Shown in pieces: positions 1 to 8,743 of a stretch of 64,000 nt of DNA; within the stretch, counting starts at the first letter, position 1, and every line of letters starts with the position of its first letter. Position numbers and translations under genes: made by a program. The notes beneath the pieces are model-generated. The model did no database searches. It was not told the origin of the DNA and was given only the letters and a program-made list of their open reading frames with translations. This DNA is from Mobiluncus massiliensis. GTDB taxonomy: Bacteria; Actinomycetota; Actinomycetes; Actinomycetales; Actinomycetaceae. Location of the stretch: positions 1,178,001 through 1,242,000 of the forward strand of contig NZ_OX458329.1 of NCBI RefSeq assembly GCF_949769255.1. Reading direction: 5' to 3'.

Positions 1-126
1 TCTGGTAAAGCCGCGGTCGAGGCCTTTTTGGCAGGCGACAGCGAACTGATGAAAAAGCATCTGGAGACTATGGAAGACAACTCCGCTCAGGTCGGTGCCC
101 TGCTCGATCAGTTGATGGACAGCTAG
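1..126 (+). CDS. C-terminal end of an unidentified protein (partial)
   Basis: An open frame enters from the left edge and stops at TAG 124-126, giving the last 41 residues. The fragment is acidic and probably helical (many Glu, Asp, Leu, Met, ending in LLDQLMDS). It is too short to assign a family. It lies on the same strand as the next gene with a 54-base gap that contains no obvious terminator, so the two might be co-transcribed. Only the reading frame and stop are supported. Confidence 0.5.
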   Translation, partial: SGKAAVEAFLAGDSELMKKHLETMEDNSAQVGALLDQLMDS

Positions 127-180
127 ACAGCCAGACAGTTTTTTCGTAATTCCTCCCAGAATAAGCCTAAACTCGAGGTC

Positions 181-1053
181 ATGACCCTACCCCCCGCTCG
201 TGAAAACCGGAAAGTCAGGTCTGTTTTACGCACTTGGCTGCCCAATCAGCATGGGGCTTGGTTCATTGTCACCGTTCCGGCACTATTCGGAGCTGCGCTG
301 GGCGGATGGGCGTGGCAGCATGCACTGCTGCTTTCCGCTTGGATGATCGGTTTCTTCTTTGTATTTTCAGCGCTACGTCTCATTAAGAATCCTCGGAAGA
401 AATCCTTACAGTACCCCGTTTTCATTTACGGGATTCTGGTTGGGGTGCTGGGAATAGGAGTTCTGGCGGTGCTGCCGCTACTCTGCTGGTGGATTCCGGC
501 TTTCGCTATCCTCATCGGGATTTGGGCTGTTGAGGTGCGCCTCGGACGGGAACGCGGTCTGGGGGCGCGTCTGACGATTATCCTCGCGGCGGGACTGATG
601 ACCTTGGTTGCCTATCACTGCGGCTTGATGGCCGCGGCTTTGCGGATGGGTCAGGACGCGATGTACGGGGTTCACGAGGCGTCCGCTCTGGGCGGACACG
701 CGTTATCCACTGTTTTACGGGGTTGGCCAGCTGCAGTCGCGGTAGCAGTGCAGCTCACAGCCTATTACGCAGCTTCAGTTCCCTACGTCAAGACGATTTT
801 TCGGCAGCGTGGTAACCAGCGCTTCCTGGTCATTTCGATAGTTTCGCACGCCCTAGGTTTTGCCGCTGCGCTGTTTTTTTCTGGACTGTCTTGGGTATCG
901 CCTCTGGTCGCAGTGGCTTGGCTGGTGACATTGGCACGCTCGATTTGGTTTCCCTGGCAGGCACGCCGCCGCGGCCGGCCTTGGCGGCCACGAGTCATCG
1001 GGCTGACCGAAGTGGCAATTTCAGTATTGGTTTTTGCGGCAGCAGCGCTGTAA
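181..1053 (+). CDS. YwiC-like polytopic membrane protein
   Basis: The 290-residue protein begins with a short basic segment followed by PNQHGAW, the N-terminal signature of the YwiC-like family. The rest is a series of about eight hydrophobic segments with short Arg/Lys-rich loops (for example RLIKNPRKK near residue 67 and ARRRGRPWRPR near 260), which indicates an integral membrane protein. The biochemical role of the family is not established; in some bacteria it sits near respiratory genes. The ATG at 181 follows a GAGG ribosome site at 175-178. Family assignment is fairly secure, function is not known. Confidence 0.75.
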   Translation: MTLPPARENRKVRSVLRTWLPNQHGAWFIVTVPALFGAALGGWAWQHALLLSAWMIGFFFVFSALRLIKNPRKKSLQYPVFIYGILVGVLGIGVLAVLPLLCWWIPAFAILIGIWAVEVRLGRERGLGARLTIILAAGLMTLVAYHCGLMAAALRMGQDAMYGVHEASALGGHALSTVLRGWPAAVAVAVQLTAYYAASVPYVKTIFRQRGNQRFLVISIVSHALGFAAALFFSGLSWVSPLVAVAWLVTLARSIWFPWQARRRGRPWRPRVIGLTEVAISVLVFAAAAL

Positions 1054-1073
1054 TGGTTTCCGGCGCTCAGCGC

Positions 1074-1112
1074 GGTGGCAAATCCTCGCGTTTTGGGTGG
1101 CAAATCCTCGCG
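1074..1112. repeat. Two copies of a 17-bp direct repeat between convergent genes
   Basis: GGTGGCAAATCCTCGCG occurs at 1074-1090 and again at 1096-1112, separated by five bases. It lies in the short gap between the convergent YwiC-like and lipid kinase genes. No hairpin is evident. It could be slippage or a protein-binding site; nothing further can be said. Confidence 0.7.
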
Positions 1113-1136
1113 CAACACCGAGTTTTCCGCGCCATT

Positions 1137-2069
1137 CTAACGAATTCTCGACCGTATCCGCTCTAGGGGACCGGGCTCCCCGGCAACAACCGTGATGGCT
1201 TGCGGAACGACCTGGAAAACCCAGTGCCGCGCCGCCGCTTCGGGGTCGCCGTCCATCTCCCACACCGCCGGCTTATGCAACAGAACTTCGAAGCGTTTGC
1301 CGCTGAAATACTCCAGCGTGCTGCGCCGCCGCCCCAGCCTCAAAACCACGTTCTTAACCACGCGCCACCAGCCGCCGACCCCCTGCGGAGCCCCAATCAG
1401 CAAATCTAGGGAACCGTCAAAGGGAGTGGCGTCGGGAAACAGCTGGATTCCACCGGTCAGCTCGGAGGTGTTGCCGACCATGAAAATAATCACGTTGCGT
1501 TTCAGAACCTGCTTGCCGTCAATGCGGAACCGACACCGATGCACCGAGTTGTTGACCTGCTTGAAAAAGGACATGACGTAGGCCACGGGACCGACCACCT
1601 TTTTCAGCCCCTCATCCACGTGATGCATGACTTCCGCGTCTATCCCAATCCCCGCCATACCCGTGAAATACCAAGGTTTACGGGAAGTATCGTTATGCAC
1701 CTTCACGATGTCCATCGAGACTTTTTGCCCCGTGAACGCCAGTTCCATGGCGGCTTTCATATCCAGAGGCACGTTGAGGTTTCGCGCCAACAGATTCGTG
1801 GTCCCCGCCGGCAATACCGCCACCGGAATCTCGCTGTGACGCATCTCGGTGCTGACCACGCGCACGGTGCCGTCCCCGCCCGCGGCGATGACCAGGTCAG
1901 GACGCATCTCTCGAGCCTGTGCAGCCATCGCGAAACCGGGGTCATCAACGCTGGTAGTGAGGTATTCCACAGCGAAATCGTGCTTTTGCGCCGCCGCGTT
2001 CAAACCGGCTGTAAACTCGTCCTCGTCCCCGACCTTCGCGGGGTTATAAATGACTATCGCCTTTTTCAA
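1137..2069 (-). CDS. Diacylglycerol kinase family lipid kinase
   Basis: The 310-residue protein has the DAGK catalytic layout: an N-terminal IYNP strand (residues 7-10), the nucleotide-binding AAGGDGT loop (near 62-68), the PAGTTNLLARNL segment (near 87-98) and the C-terminal FDGSLDLL motif. Such enzymes phosphorylate diacylglycerol or related lipids at the membrane face. The only good ribosome site (GAGGAG) is six bases before a TTG codon, so translation probably starts at TTG 2069. It is convergent with the upstream membrane protein and lies downstream of the C69 dipeptidase on the same strand (32-base gap). The exact lipid substrate cannot be read from the sequence. Confidence 0.85.
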   Translation of the reverse strand: MKKAIVIYNPAKVGDEDEFTAGLNAAAQKHDFAVEYLTTSVDDPGFAMAAQAREMRPDLVIAAGGDGTVRVVSTEMRHSEIPVAVLPAGTTNLLARNLNVPLDMKAAMELAFTGQKVSMDIVKVHNDTSRKPWYFTGMAGIGIDAEVMHHVDEGLKKVVGPVAYVMSFFKQVNNSVHRCRFRIDGKQVLKRNVIIFMVGNTSELTGGIQLFPDATPFDGSLDLLIGAPQGVGGWWRVVKNVVLRLGRRRSTLEYFSGKRFEVLLHKPAVWEMDGDPEAAARHWVFQVVPQAITVVAGEPGPLERIRSRIR

Positions 2070-2101
2070 CTTCGGCTCCTCATCTGAAACGTCCCGCCAG
2101 C

Positions 2102-3655
2102 TCAGGCATCATCACGCGAGAACGAATTGTGCATATTGAGGCTGGCATCAAACAGGACCTTATCCAGCAGGTCGTCCGTTTCCCGCTTCAACAGGTCAGC
2201 AATCTCGGCATTAGCGGCCTCCAGCAGTTCGTAAACGCGGGAGTCTTCCATGTTATTCGCCGCGCCCTCCCCCAACTCAGCCACCGCCCGGTCGGTACGC
2301 GCCACAATCTGCAAAGCCGCCGCCACGACCTTTTGCTGGTAACGCTCCACGTGCGGAATCGTCTGATGATAGTGGGCGTCCACCAGGGCGGCGATAATCC
2401 GATTCGCCCAATAGTGATGTTCGGTCGTGACCCGCTGGGTCGTTGCCTCCAGATACTCCGGGGTGTGCCGCACGTTGGCATAGAACGGCACCAGGGCGTT
2501 GAACGGCATTGCCCCGTAGGCTATCCAGTTCAGTCCGGTGGTGGTCGCGGGTTTTTCCGGGCGAATCTGGAGGGCAGCCACGAAATTGGTACGGTTGATT
2601 CCAATCGGGCGATACATACCGCGCTGGTCAGCGCCGCCTATCAGAGCTTGTTCCGCCCTCGCGTAAGGATTAAACGGGGTGCCTTGATAGTGGTAAGACT
2701 GGGTGTATTTCACGTCCTCCATAGTGATGAGGCGTTCTGGAATCAGGCACCAATCCAATTCGTCTGAATCCGGGCGGGAATCCCCGTGGAAACCAAACCG
2801 AGATACGTCCGTAGGATTGAGGAACCGCTGCAACGCCCACACTCGCGGCGTGTTGTAGGTGTGATCCGAGTCCGATCGCGACCCGAAAGCCAGGCGAGGA
2901 TTGAACCGCTGGACCGGCTGGCCGTCGGTTTGCGCGGTATCCAGGTGGTTGTCCACCACGAAATCCCGCAAATCCGGCGAGCACAGGTAATCGCGTCCCT
3001 CCCCGAGGGCATCGTCAAAATCGAAGTCGTCCAGGCTGAACTGGTTAGCGATGACGGCATAGCATTCCTCCGGCAGGCGACGCGCCAACCAGTGATGTCC
3101 CCCTACCGTCTCGAGCCACCACACGTCGTCGTTATCGGCAAAACCAATGCCGTTCATCTCGTAAGTGCCGTACTGCTGCAGCAACTCCCCCAAACGCAGC
3201 ACGCCTTCACGAGCCGTCTTGATGTAGGGCAGCACCAACACCACCATGTCTTCTTCACCGATACCGCCGGGCTGCTCCGGCACGAAACCGTCCTGGCCCT
3301 CCTCACCTTGGGCTTCGCGCAGCTCAACCAGCGGGTCGGCGCCCAGCACGCGCTCGTTCGAGGTCAGCGTCTCGGTGGCGGTCATCGAAACGCGAGCCGA
3401 GTTGATTCCCGCGCCTGCCCACAGGCCTTTGTGCGTGTCAGCATCGGGGAAACGGGTGTAGCGCAAACCGGTTTCCGGCAGGGGGATTTCGACGTGGGAC
3501 AGGACCGAACGGTAGGTTTTTGGCAGGTCCTCAGGCGCGATGACCTCAAATCGTTTCGCTTCAAAAGACCCGTGTCCCGAGTCGTCGGTTCGGGCCATAA
3601 TCGTCGACCCGTCCGCCGAAGCCTTTTTCCCAACCAAAATCGTCGTGCAACCCAT
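2102..3655 (-). CDS. C69 family dipeptidase (N-terminal nucleophile hydrolase)
   Basis: The 517-residue protein starts MGCTTILVGKKAS with the DGSTIMARTDDS segment that typifies peptidase family C69 (PepD). In this family an N-terminal Cys becomes the catalytic nucleophile after removal of the preceding residues; here it would be Cys3. Length is within the family range, and no signal peptide is visible, so a cytoplasmic dipeptidase is expected. Residues such as NGIGFADNDDVWWLETVGGHHW (split here as NGIGFADNDDVWW and ETVGGHHW, near 170-195) fit the Ntn core. The ATG at 3655 has only a weak AAAGG site. It could share a message with the following lipid kinase. Confidence 0.88.
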   Translation of the reverse strand: MGCTTILVGKKASADGSTIMARTDDSGHGSFEAKRFEVIAPEDLPKTYRSVLSHVEIPLPETGLRYTRFPDADTHKGLWAGAGINSARVSMTATETLTSNERVLGADPLVELREAQGEEGQDGFVPEQPGGIGEEDMVVLVLPYIKTAREGVLRLGELLQQYGTYEMNGIGFADNDDVWWLETVGGHHWLARRLPEECYAVIANQFSLDDFDFDDALGEGRDYLCSPDLRDFVVDNHLDTAQTDGQPVQRFNPRLAFGSRSDSDHTYNTPRVWALQRFLNPTDVSRFGFHGDSRPDSDELDWCLIPERLITMEDVKYTQSYHYQGTPFNPYARAEQALIGGADQRGMYRPIGINRTNFVAALQIRPEKPATTTGLNWIAYGAMPFNALVPFYANVRHTPEYLEATTQRVTTEHHYWANRIIAALVDAHYHQTIPHVERYQQKVVAAALQIVARTDRAVAELGEGAANNMEDSRVYELLEAANAEIADLLKRETDDLLDKVLFDASLNMHNSFSRDDA

Positions 3656-3809
3656 GTGTTTTCGCCTTTCTAATACTTGCTGGTGACTGTACCCAGTCTG
3701 TCAATATCTTAAAACGTTTAGGCATCTGATGCTGAGGGAAATCCTACCTGAGCAACTATTGTTCCCGGCAAAGTCATAGGATGTATAGGAACAGACTCAA
3801 GGAGTGACT

Positions 3810-4640
3810 ATGATCAAAGACAATCCAGACATTGGCCCCAAACCCGGAAAGCCGTTTCGTGTCCAGCATGTCCAGCAGTACTTTGCTGCCGGGCGGCCGC
3901 TGACGATGCTGACCGCCTACGACGCAATTACCGCGCGGATTATTGATTCGGCCGGGATTGACATGATTTTGGTCGGCGATTCTTACGGGACCACTATGTT
4001 GGGAATGTCCTCCACTGTCGGGGTGACCCTGGACGATATGGTTCGCGCCACCTCCGCGGTCGCAGCAGGAGCTTCCCGAGCTTTGATTGTGGCGGATATG
4101 CCTTTTGGGTCTTACGAGTCCAGTCCCGCCCAAGCCGTGGATACTGCGGTCGCGCTGGTGCGCGCCGGAGCTGCCGCGGTGAAACTGGAGGGGGGACGTC
4201 GTATCCTACCCCAGGTCAAAGCCATCGTGGATGCGGGCATCAACGTGATGGGACATCTCGGTTTCACCCCGCAATCTGAAAACCACTTGGGCGGCAAACG
4301 CATGCAGGGGCGCGCCGATGCCGCTCCGGCCTTGATAGAGGACGCACTAGCCTTACAAGACGCGGGAGCATTCTCGATTGTGTTTGAGATGGTTCCCGCC
4401 GCGACCACTCGCGCCGCCATTGACCAGCTCAGCGTTCCAATTATCGGTATCGGCGCTGGCCCGGACGCTGCCGGGCAGGTCCTGGTGTGGACTGACATGG
4501 CGGGAATGCAGGACTGGAAACCCTCGTTCGCCCAAGTGTTCGGTCAGGTGGGGGCGGAGCTGAAACACGCCGCCCAAAGCTACCGTGATGCCGTGGTGAA
4601 CGGGACTTTCCCCGCCCCGGAAAACTACCATGAAAACTAG
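3810..4640 (+). CDS. panB: 3-methyl-2-oxobutanoate hydroxymethyltransferase
   Basis: PanB transfers a hydroxymethyl group from 5,10-methylene-tetrahydrofolate to 2-oxoisovalerate, the first step of pantoate and coenzyme A synthesis. Visible signatures are LTAYDAITARI, VGDSYG and MDMPFGSY-like ADMPFGSY with metal-binding Asp residues, VKLEGG, and MGHLGFTPQ. An in-frame GTG exists at 3804, but the AAGGAG ribosome site at 3799-3804 overlaps it, whereas ATG 3810 is correctly spaced, so I start at 3810 (276 aa). No panC or panD is adjacent in the window. map follows 42 bases later on the same strand. Confidence 0.95.
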   Translation: MIKDNPDIGPKPGKPFRVQHVQQYFAAGRPLTMLTAYDAITARIIDSAGIDMILVGDSYGTTMLGMSSTVGVTLDDMVRATSAVAAGASRALIVADMPFGSYESSPAQAVDTAVALVRAGAAAVKLEGGRRILPQVKAIVDAGINVMGHLGFTPQSENHLGGKRMQGRADAAPALIEDALALQDAGAFSIVFEMVPAATTRAAIDQLSVPIIGIGAGPDAAGQVLVWTDMAGMQDWKPSFAQVFGQVGAELKHAAQSYRDAVVNGTFPAPENYHEN

Positions 4641-4682
4641 GTCGTCCCTGAGAGGCGATCTGAGAACTTTTGAATCGAAAGA

Positions 4683-5603
4683 ATGGCTAACGTGTTACAC
4701 AAAAAAACTCGAACTGACGAACTGGCCCGCCGCGCGCCCTTGGGAAACCTGAAACCGGGACGCATTTCCGCCACCTTACCCGTCCCCTCCCACATTGACC
4801 GCCCGGAATATATGTTCCACGACGGACCGGAACGAGTCACGGCCTCCGATGTTAAGAGCGAGGAAACGATTGAAAAAATCCGCCAAGCCGGACGTATCGC
4901 GGCTGACGCCATCGTGGAAACCGCCAAGTACATCGCTCCCGGCGTGACCACCGATACTCTGGACCGGGTGGCGCACGAGTTCATTTGCGATCACGGCGCC
5001 TACCCGTCTTGCCTGGGCTATATGGGATTTCGCAAATCTATCTGTACCTCGGTCAATGAATGTATCTGCCATGGAATCCCGGACGACCGACCGCTGGAGG
5101 AAGGCGACATCATCAACCTGGACATCACCGCTTACAAGGACGGGGTTCACGGCGATACGTGTGCCATGTTCCCGGTCGGTGAGATTGACCCCGAGTCCCA
5201 GCAGCTTATCGACTGCACCAAGGAAGCTATGATGCGCGCCATTAAGGTCTGTAAACCGGGACGTTCCATCAACGTTATCGGGCGGATTATCGAGTCCTAT
5301 GCCAGCCGTTTTGAATACGGAGTGGTGCAGGATTTCACCGGCCACGGTGTCGGCGAGGCCTTCCACAGCGGGCTGGTTATTCCGCACTACGATTCCCCCC
5401 GCTACAACACGATTATGGAAGAAGGCATGGTTTTCACCATTGAACCGATGCTGACTATGGGCTCAATCGCTTGGGAACAGTGGCGGGACGGCTGGACCGT
5501 GGTGACCCGCGACCGGGGACGCACCGCCCAGTTCGAACACACCCTCGTGGTGCGCGAGGACGGCGGAGAGATTCTCACCTGGCCCAGCAACCATCAGGAT
5601 TGA
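4683..5603 (+). CDS. map: Type I methionine aminopeptidase
   Basis: Removes the initiator methionine from nascent proteins. The catalytic domain (about residues 60-305) shows the pita-bread metal ligands in context: NLDITAY, GVHGDTCAMF, GHGVGEAFHSG, TIEPML and the final FEHTLVV. The extra 45-60 residue N-terminal segment, Pro-rich with VPSHIDRPEY, resembles the extension of actinobacterial MetAP1c enzymes proposed to contact the ribosome. The ATG at 4683 lies 42 bases behind panB with no hairpin between, so co-transcription is possible. Identification is secure. Confidence 0.95.
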   Translation: MANVLHKKTRTDELARRAPLGNLKPGRISATLPVPSHIDRPEYMFHDGPERVTASDVKSEETIEKIRQAGRIAADAIVETAKYIAPGVTTDTLDRVAHEFICDHGAYPSCLGYMGFRKSICTSVNECICHGIPDDRPLEEGDIINLDITAYKDGVHGDTCAMFPVGEIDPESQQLIDCTKEAMMRAIKVCKPGRSINVIGRIIESYASRFEYGVVQDFTGHGVGEAFHSGLVIPHYDSPRYNTIMEEGMVFTIEPMLTMGSIAWEQWRDGWTVVTRDRGRTAQFEHTLVVREDGGEILTWPSNHQD

Positions 5604-5735
5604 TAGTTTTTCTTTAGTTGGCTGGCTTAATCGGCAGTTGCCGATGTCTCGCTGGGACAGGGCTGAGATTTGGTGAACTCACGGGATTTGCCATAGAGTA
5701 ATTTTCAAGTTTATCCCCACGCGAAAGGGACTTTT

Positions 5736-6479
5736 GTGGCAACTGGATTTGGCATTGATGTTGGCGGCTCCGGTATTAAAGGCGCTTATGTAGATTTGGA
5801 AACTGGCGATTTCATTGGCGATCGTCTGAGAATTAAAACTCCCGCACACTCGACCCCCCAAGCCGTAGCGGAAGTGTGCCGTAAAATCATTGAGGAAAAG
5901 GGCGTTCCCGAAGACATGCCGTTGGGCCTGACGATTCCGGCTCCGGTTAAGAATGATTTGGTCCCGTTTATTGCTAATCTTGACCAGGGGTGGGCTGGTA
6001 TTGACGTCCGCGTCCTGTTGCGCAAGTACACCGGTCACATGGTCAAGTGTGTCAATGATGCCGATGCTGCGGGTTACGCAGAAGTCCGTTACGGTGCGGC
6101 GCGCGATGTGCCCGGCCTGGTCATTGTCACCACCTTGGGTACCGGAATTGGCACCGCGCTCATTTATAACGGGATTCTGGTTCCTAACAGCGAGCTGGGA
6201 CATATTGAGATTGATGGTAAAGACGCGGAGAGCCGCGCTTCTTCTGGCGTAAAGTCAGCCAAGAAACTGTCCTTTAAGCAGTGGTCCAAGCGTCTGCAAA
6301 AATACTATTCGCAGCTGGAGATGCTGTTCAGCCCCGATTTGTTCGTGGTTGGCGGCGGCGTGTCCCGCCAGCATGAAAAGTTCCTGCCCTTGCTGGACCT
6401 GAAAACCCCGATTATCCCCGCTCAGCTACGTAACCAGGCTGGTATCGCGGGGGCTGCCGCGCTGGCCGCTGGGGTGTAA
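5736..6479 (+). CDS. ppgK: Polyphosphate glucokinase
   Basis: A ROK-family kinase of 247 residues that phosphorylates glucose using inorganic polyphosphate or ATP, as is common in Actinomycetota. The N-terminal GIDVGGSGIKGA phosphate-binding loop, the VNDADAAG segment with catalytic Asp, the GTGIGTALIYNG loop and SELGHIE are all visible. The Cys-rich ROK zinc loop is absent, as expected for PPGK. The start is GTG 5736 preceded by GAAAGGGA at about 5723. It is followed by a strong terminator. Confidence 0.93.
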   Translation: MATGFGIDVGGSGIKGAYVDLETGDFIGDRLRIKTPAHSTPQAVAEVCRKIIEEKGVPEDMPLGLTIPAPVKNDLVPFIANLDQGWAGIDVRVLLRKYTGHMVKCVNDADAAGYAEVRYGAARDVPGLVIVTTLGTGIGTALIYNGILVPNSELGHIEIDGKDAESRASSGVKSAKKLSFKQWSKRLQKYYSQLEMLFSPDLFVVGGGVSRQHEKFLPLLDLKTPIIPAQLRNQAGIAGAAALAAGV

Positions 6480-6498
6480 ACCAAGCAAACTGCTGTTT

Positions 6499-6533
6499 CG
6501 CTCCGGGATGCTGCGGCGTCCCGGAGCGTTTTG
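6499..6533 (+). terminator. Intrinsic terminator after ppgK
   Basis: Perfect 10-bp arms CGCTCCGGGA (6499-6508) and TCCCGGAGCG (6519-6528) around a 10-base loop, followed by TTTT. It begins 20 bases after the ppgK stop codon. Confidence 0.85.
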
Positions 6534-6628
6534 CATTTAGCATTGCCGTCGAACTCGAAACTGCCACTACCCGGCGAGGCTGCCGCCCCCGCTGGTGCCC
6601 CCAGCGTTGCGAACCGGCTGATTTGAGC

Positions 6629-7008
6629 GGAAAAGCCGGGCGTAAGCCGGATTCTGTAACGCGCATTGTTGCCGCCGCGCGCCGGTAGCCATTTCTCTGG
6701 AAGGCCGGTTACCCGACCTCTCTAGCAGCCTACCCGCAGGCTTTGAACGGGCCGCCCAGCCTGCTGCTTGGCCTTGCTCCGGGTGGGGTTTACCCTGCCA
6801 CGACTGTCACCAGCCGCGCGGTGAGCTCTTACCTCGCCTTTTCACCCTTACCTCACCGTGCACAAGCCCGGTGGGGCGGTTTCGCTTTCTGTGGCACTGT
6901 CCCGCGGGTCACCCCGGGTGGCCGTTAGCCATCACCCTGCCCTGTGGAGTCCGGACTTTCCTCAGGCTCATCGAATGACTCGCCCGCGACTACCTGCCCG
7001 ACTTTTCC
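6629..7008 (-). ncRNA. rnpB: RNase P RNA, bacterial class A
   Basis: The minus strand carries the conserved 5' core GAGGAAAGTCCGGACTCC followed by CAGGGCAGGGTGATGGCTAA, and the conserved 3' core AGAATCCGGCTTACGCCCGG. The ends pair to form helix P1 (GGAAAAG-T-CGGGC at the 5' side with GCCCG-G-CTTTTCC at the 3' side), which places the molecule at about 7008 to 6629, near 380 nt. It is the catalytic RNA that matures tRNA 5' ends. It lies just downstream of the coiled-coil gene on the same strand. Ends are accurate to a few bases. Confidence 0.95.
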
Positions 7009-7022
7009 GCCCGATTATTGTA

Positions 7023-7748
7023 CTACTTACGCACCAAAATGACTTCGTGGTCCTCGCTGACGATGACATCGTCGGGAGCCGCGATGTTTAAACGCGAGAT
7101 TTCCGCCATCGAAAATTCCAAATCCATCCCGACCGACTGGTTTCCGCTGACCGCTACTACCCCGATTCCCCCGGTCGCCCGCTTGCAAGTTTCGTATTCC
7201 TGCAGCAAGTCGTCCGGGAGGGTGGCGGCCAGTTCGTCTCGCTGGGTTTGCTGGCCGGTCAGCTCTTGCTGCAGTTCGCCGGCAGCGCTGCCCGCTTCGG
7301 CTTGTGCTTCGTCGAACTCAACAGCCAGTTCCGCCCGGCGGTTTTCCACCAGTTTCACTTTTTCACTAGCGCGTTCCAGCGCGTCCAACGCGTCCAGGGC
7401 GCTATCTTCCAGTTCGCCCTGGCGCGTCGCCAGCTGAGCGAGTTCGGCTTGAATACGTTCCATCTCTTTGGGACTCAACTGGCCCGAGTCCAAGCGTTCA
7501 CGTTGAGTTTTCGCCCGCTCCTGAACTTTGCTGACTTCCCCTTCGGCTTGCTTCAAAGCCCGGTTCAAGTCGTTGCGAGCAGAAGTCGCCAAAGCCAGCC
7601 CGGTGCGCAACTCGTCTTGCTCAGCCTTGATTTGTGCCAGGCGCGCCGCGGCCGGAATGCTGGCCAGAGAGTGTTTCAAACCGGCAATCTTTCGATCCAG
7701 GACCTGCAGGTCCAAAAGTTTTTCTTGGTCTTCGGGCGCAGCTTTCAT
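7023..7748 (-). CDS. CT398-like coiled-coil protein lacking its zinc-ribbon cysteines
   Basis: A 241-residue protein. Residues about 10-180 are a heptad-rich coiled coil (LDRKIAGL, LKQAEGEVSKVQERAKTQRER), followed by the C-terminal block GVVAVSGNQSVGMDLEF...VSEDHEVILVRK. In the family this block is a C4 zinc ribbon (two CxxC pairs). Here both pairs are replaced (NQSVG and SEDHE), although the flanking family positions GMDLEF, AAPDDV and ILVR are retained. The ribbon fold may therefore persist without zinc. In actinobacteria the gene usually sits beside the Nif3-like gene and rnpB, as here; Nif3 lies 58 bases upstream on the same strand, so they may share a message. Confidence 0.85.
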   Translation of the reverse strand: MKAAPEDQEKLLDLQVLDRKIAGLKHSLASIPAAARLAQIKAEQDELRTGLALATSARNDLNRALKQAEGEVSKVQERAKTQRERLDSGQLSPKEMERIQAELAQLATRQGELEDSALDALDALERASEKVKLVENRRAELAVEFDEAQAEAGSAAGELQQELTGQQTQRDELAATLPDDLLQEYETCKRATGGIGVVAVSGNQSVGMDLEFSMAEISRLNIAAPDDVIVSEDHEVILVRK

Positions 7749-7806
7749 TGACTTCTTCCTTGCAGATTCTCGGGGTCTTTTCTAAATCGTAGCTTGATTT
7801 CAGGTA

Positions 7807-8694
7807 TTAGTTTATCGAACCGCAGCCGGCATCGTCCGGCTCAGTCTCATCGTTGGTAACGGTGGAGATATAGGCGTCCCAGGGTTCGGAAATGACCGTG
7901 CTGATTTTCGTTTCCAGCGGTTTCCCGATTTCACCGGCCCACAGGTTCAACGCGGTTTCTAAGCGAGGCAGCCACAACCATTCACTGGCCCAATGCGACG
8001 GCATGATGAGGGCGGGTGCTCCGTCCATCTCTAGAAAATCCAGCGCCGGGTGGTGGCGCAAATCGGCGGTTACGAACACATCCGCGCCGGCATCTAAGGC
8101 TGCAGGCAACAGGGATTGACCCGACCCGCCACTGACCGCCACCGTCTTGACTGCACGGTCAAAGTCACCCGCCACCAGTAAACCTGCTGGTGAATCAGGC
8201 AATAGGTTCGCTAGGCGGCTGGCGACCTCCCCCACCGTGGTGGGCGTGACCGGGCCGACTCGTCCGATGCCCAAGGACGTGTCGGCGAGGGCGGGCTGCA
8301 GCGGTCGCCAGGTCTGTGGGTCGAGTCCCGCTGCTTGGGCCAGAGCGTCCGCGACCCCATCACGCGCCGAGTCTGCGTTGGTGTGGGCGTTAAACAGGGC
8401 TGCCCCGCCACGAATCAAGCGATGTACCACCCGGCCTTTGGCAGTATCCGTGGACACAAAAGAAGTGCCGCGCAGGAACAGGGGGTGATGCGTAATGACC
8501 ATCTGGGCCCCCCACTCGAGAGCCTCGTCCACGACCGGCTCGACCGGGTCCACTGCGAGCAGAATCCGCGTCACCGGGTCGCCCCGATCCCCGCAAATCA
8601 ACCCGACCCGATCCCAATCTTCCTGCAGCTCGGGCGCAAAACGCGCGTCCATCCACTCACAAATTTCACCAACGGTCAATCCGGTATTTTGCAT
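7807..8694 (-). CDS. Nif3-like dinuclear metal-centre protein
   Basis: A 295-residue member of the Nif3/YbgI/GTP cyclohydrolase I type 2-like family, which forms hexameric rings with a di-metal site; the physiological reaction is unsettled. Visible metal-site segments are MVITHHPLFLRG (HH ligands near residue 69), FNAHTNADSA (near 99) and VTADLRHHPALDF (near 215). The start ATG at 8694 is close to the divergent acyl-CoA synthetase gene, so the 49-base gap must hold both promoters. Confidence 0.9.
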   Translation of the reverse strand: MQNTGLTVGEICEWMDARFAPELQEDWDRVGLICGDRGDPVTRILLAVDPVEPVVDEALEWGAQMVITHHPLFLRGTSFVSTDTAKGRVVHRLIRGGAALFNAHTNADSARDGVADALAQAAGLDPQTWRPLQPALADTSLGIGRVGPVTPTTVGEVASRLANLLPDSPAGLLVAGDFDRAVKTVAVSGGSGQSLLPAALDAGADVFVTADLRHHPALDFLEMDGAPALIMPSHWASEWLWLPRLETALNLWAGEIGKPLETKISTVISEPWDAYISTVTNDETEPDDAGCGSIN

Positions 8695-8743
8695 ACTCTC
8701 ATCCTAGCGAACTTCGATTTGCCCCCGTTGGTAACCTAGAACA

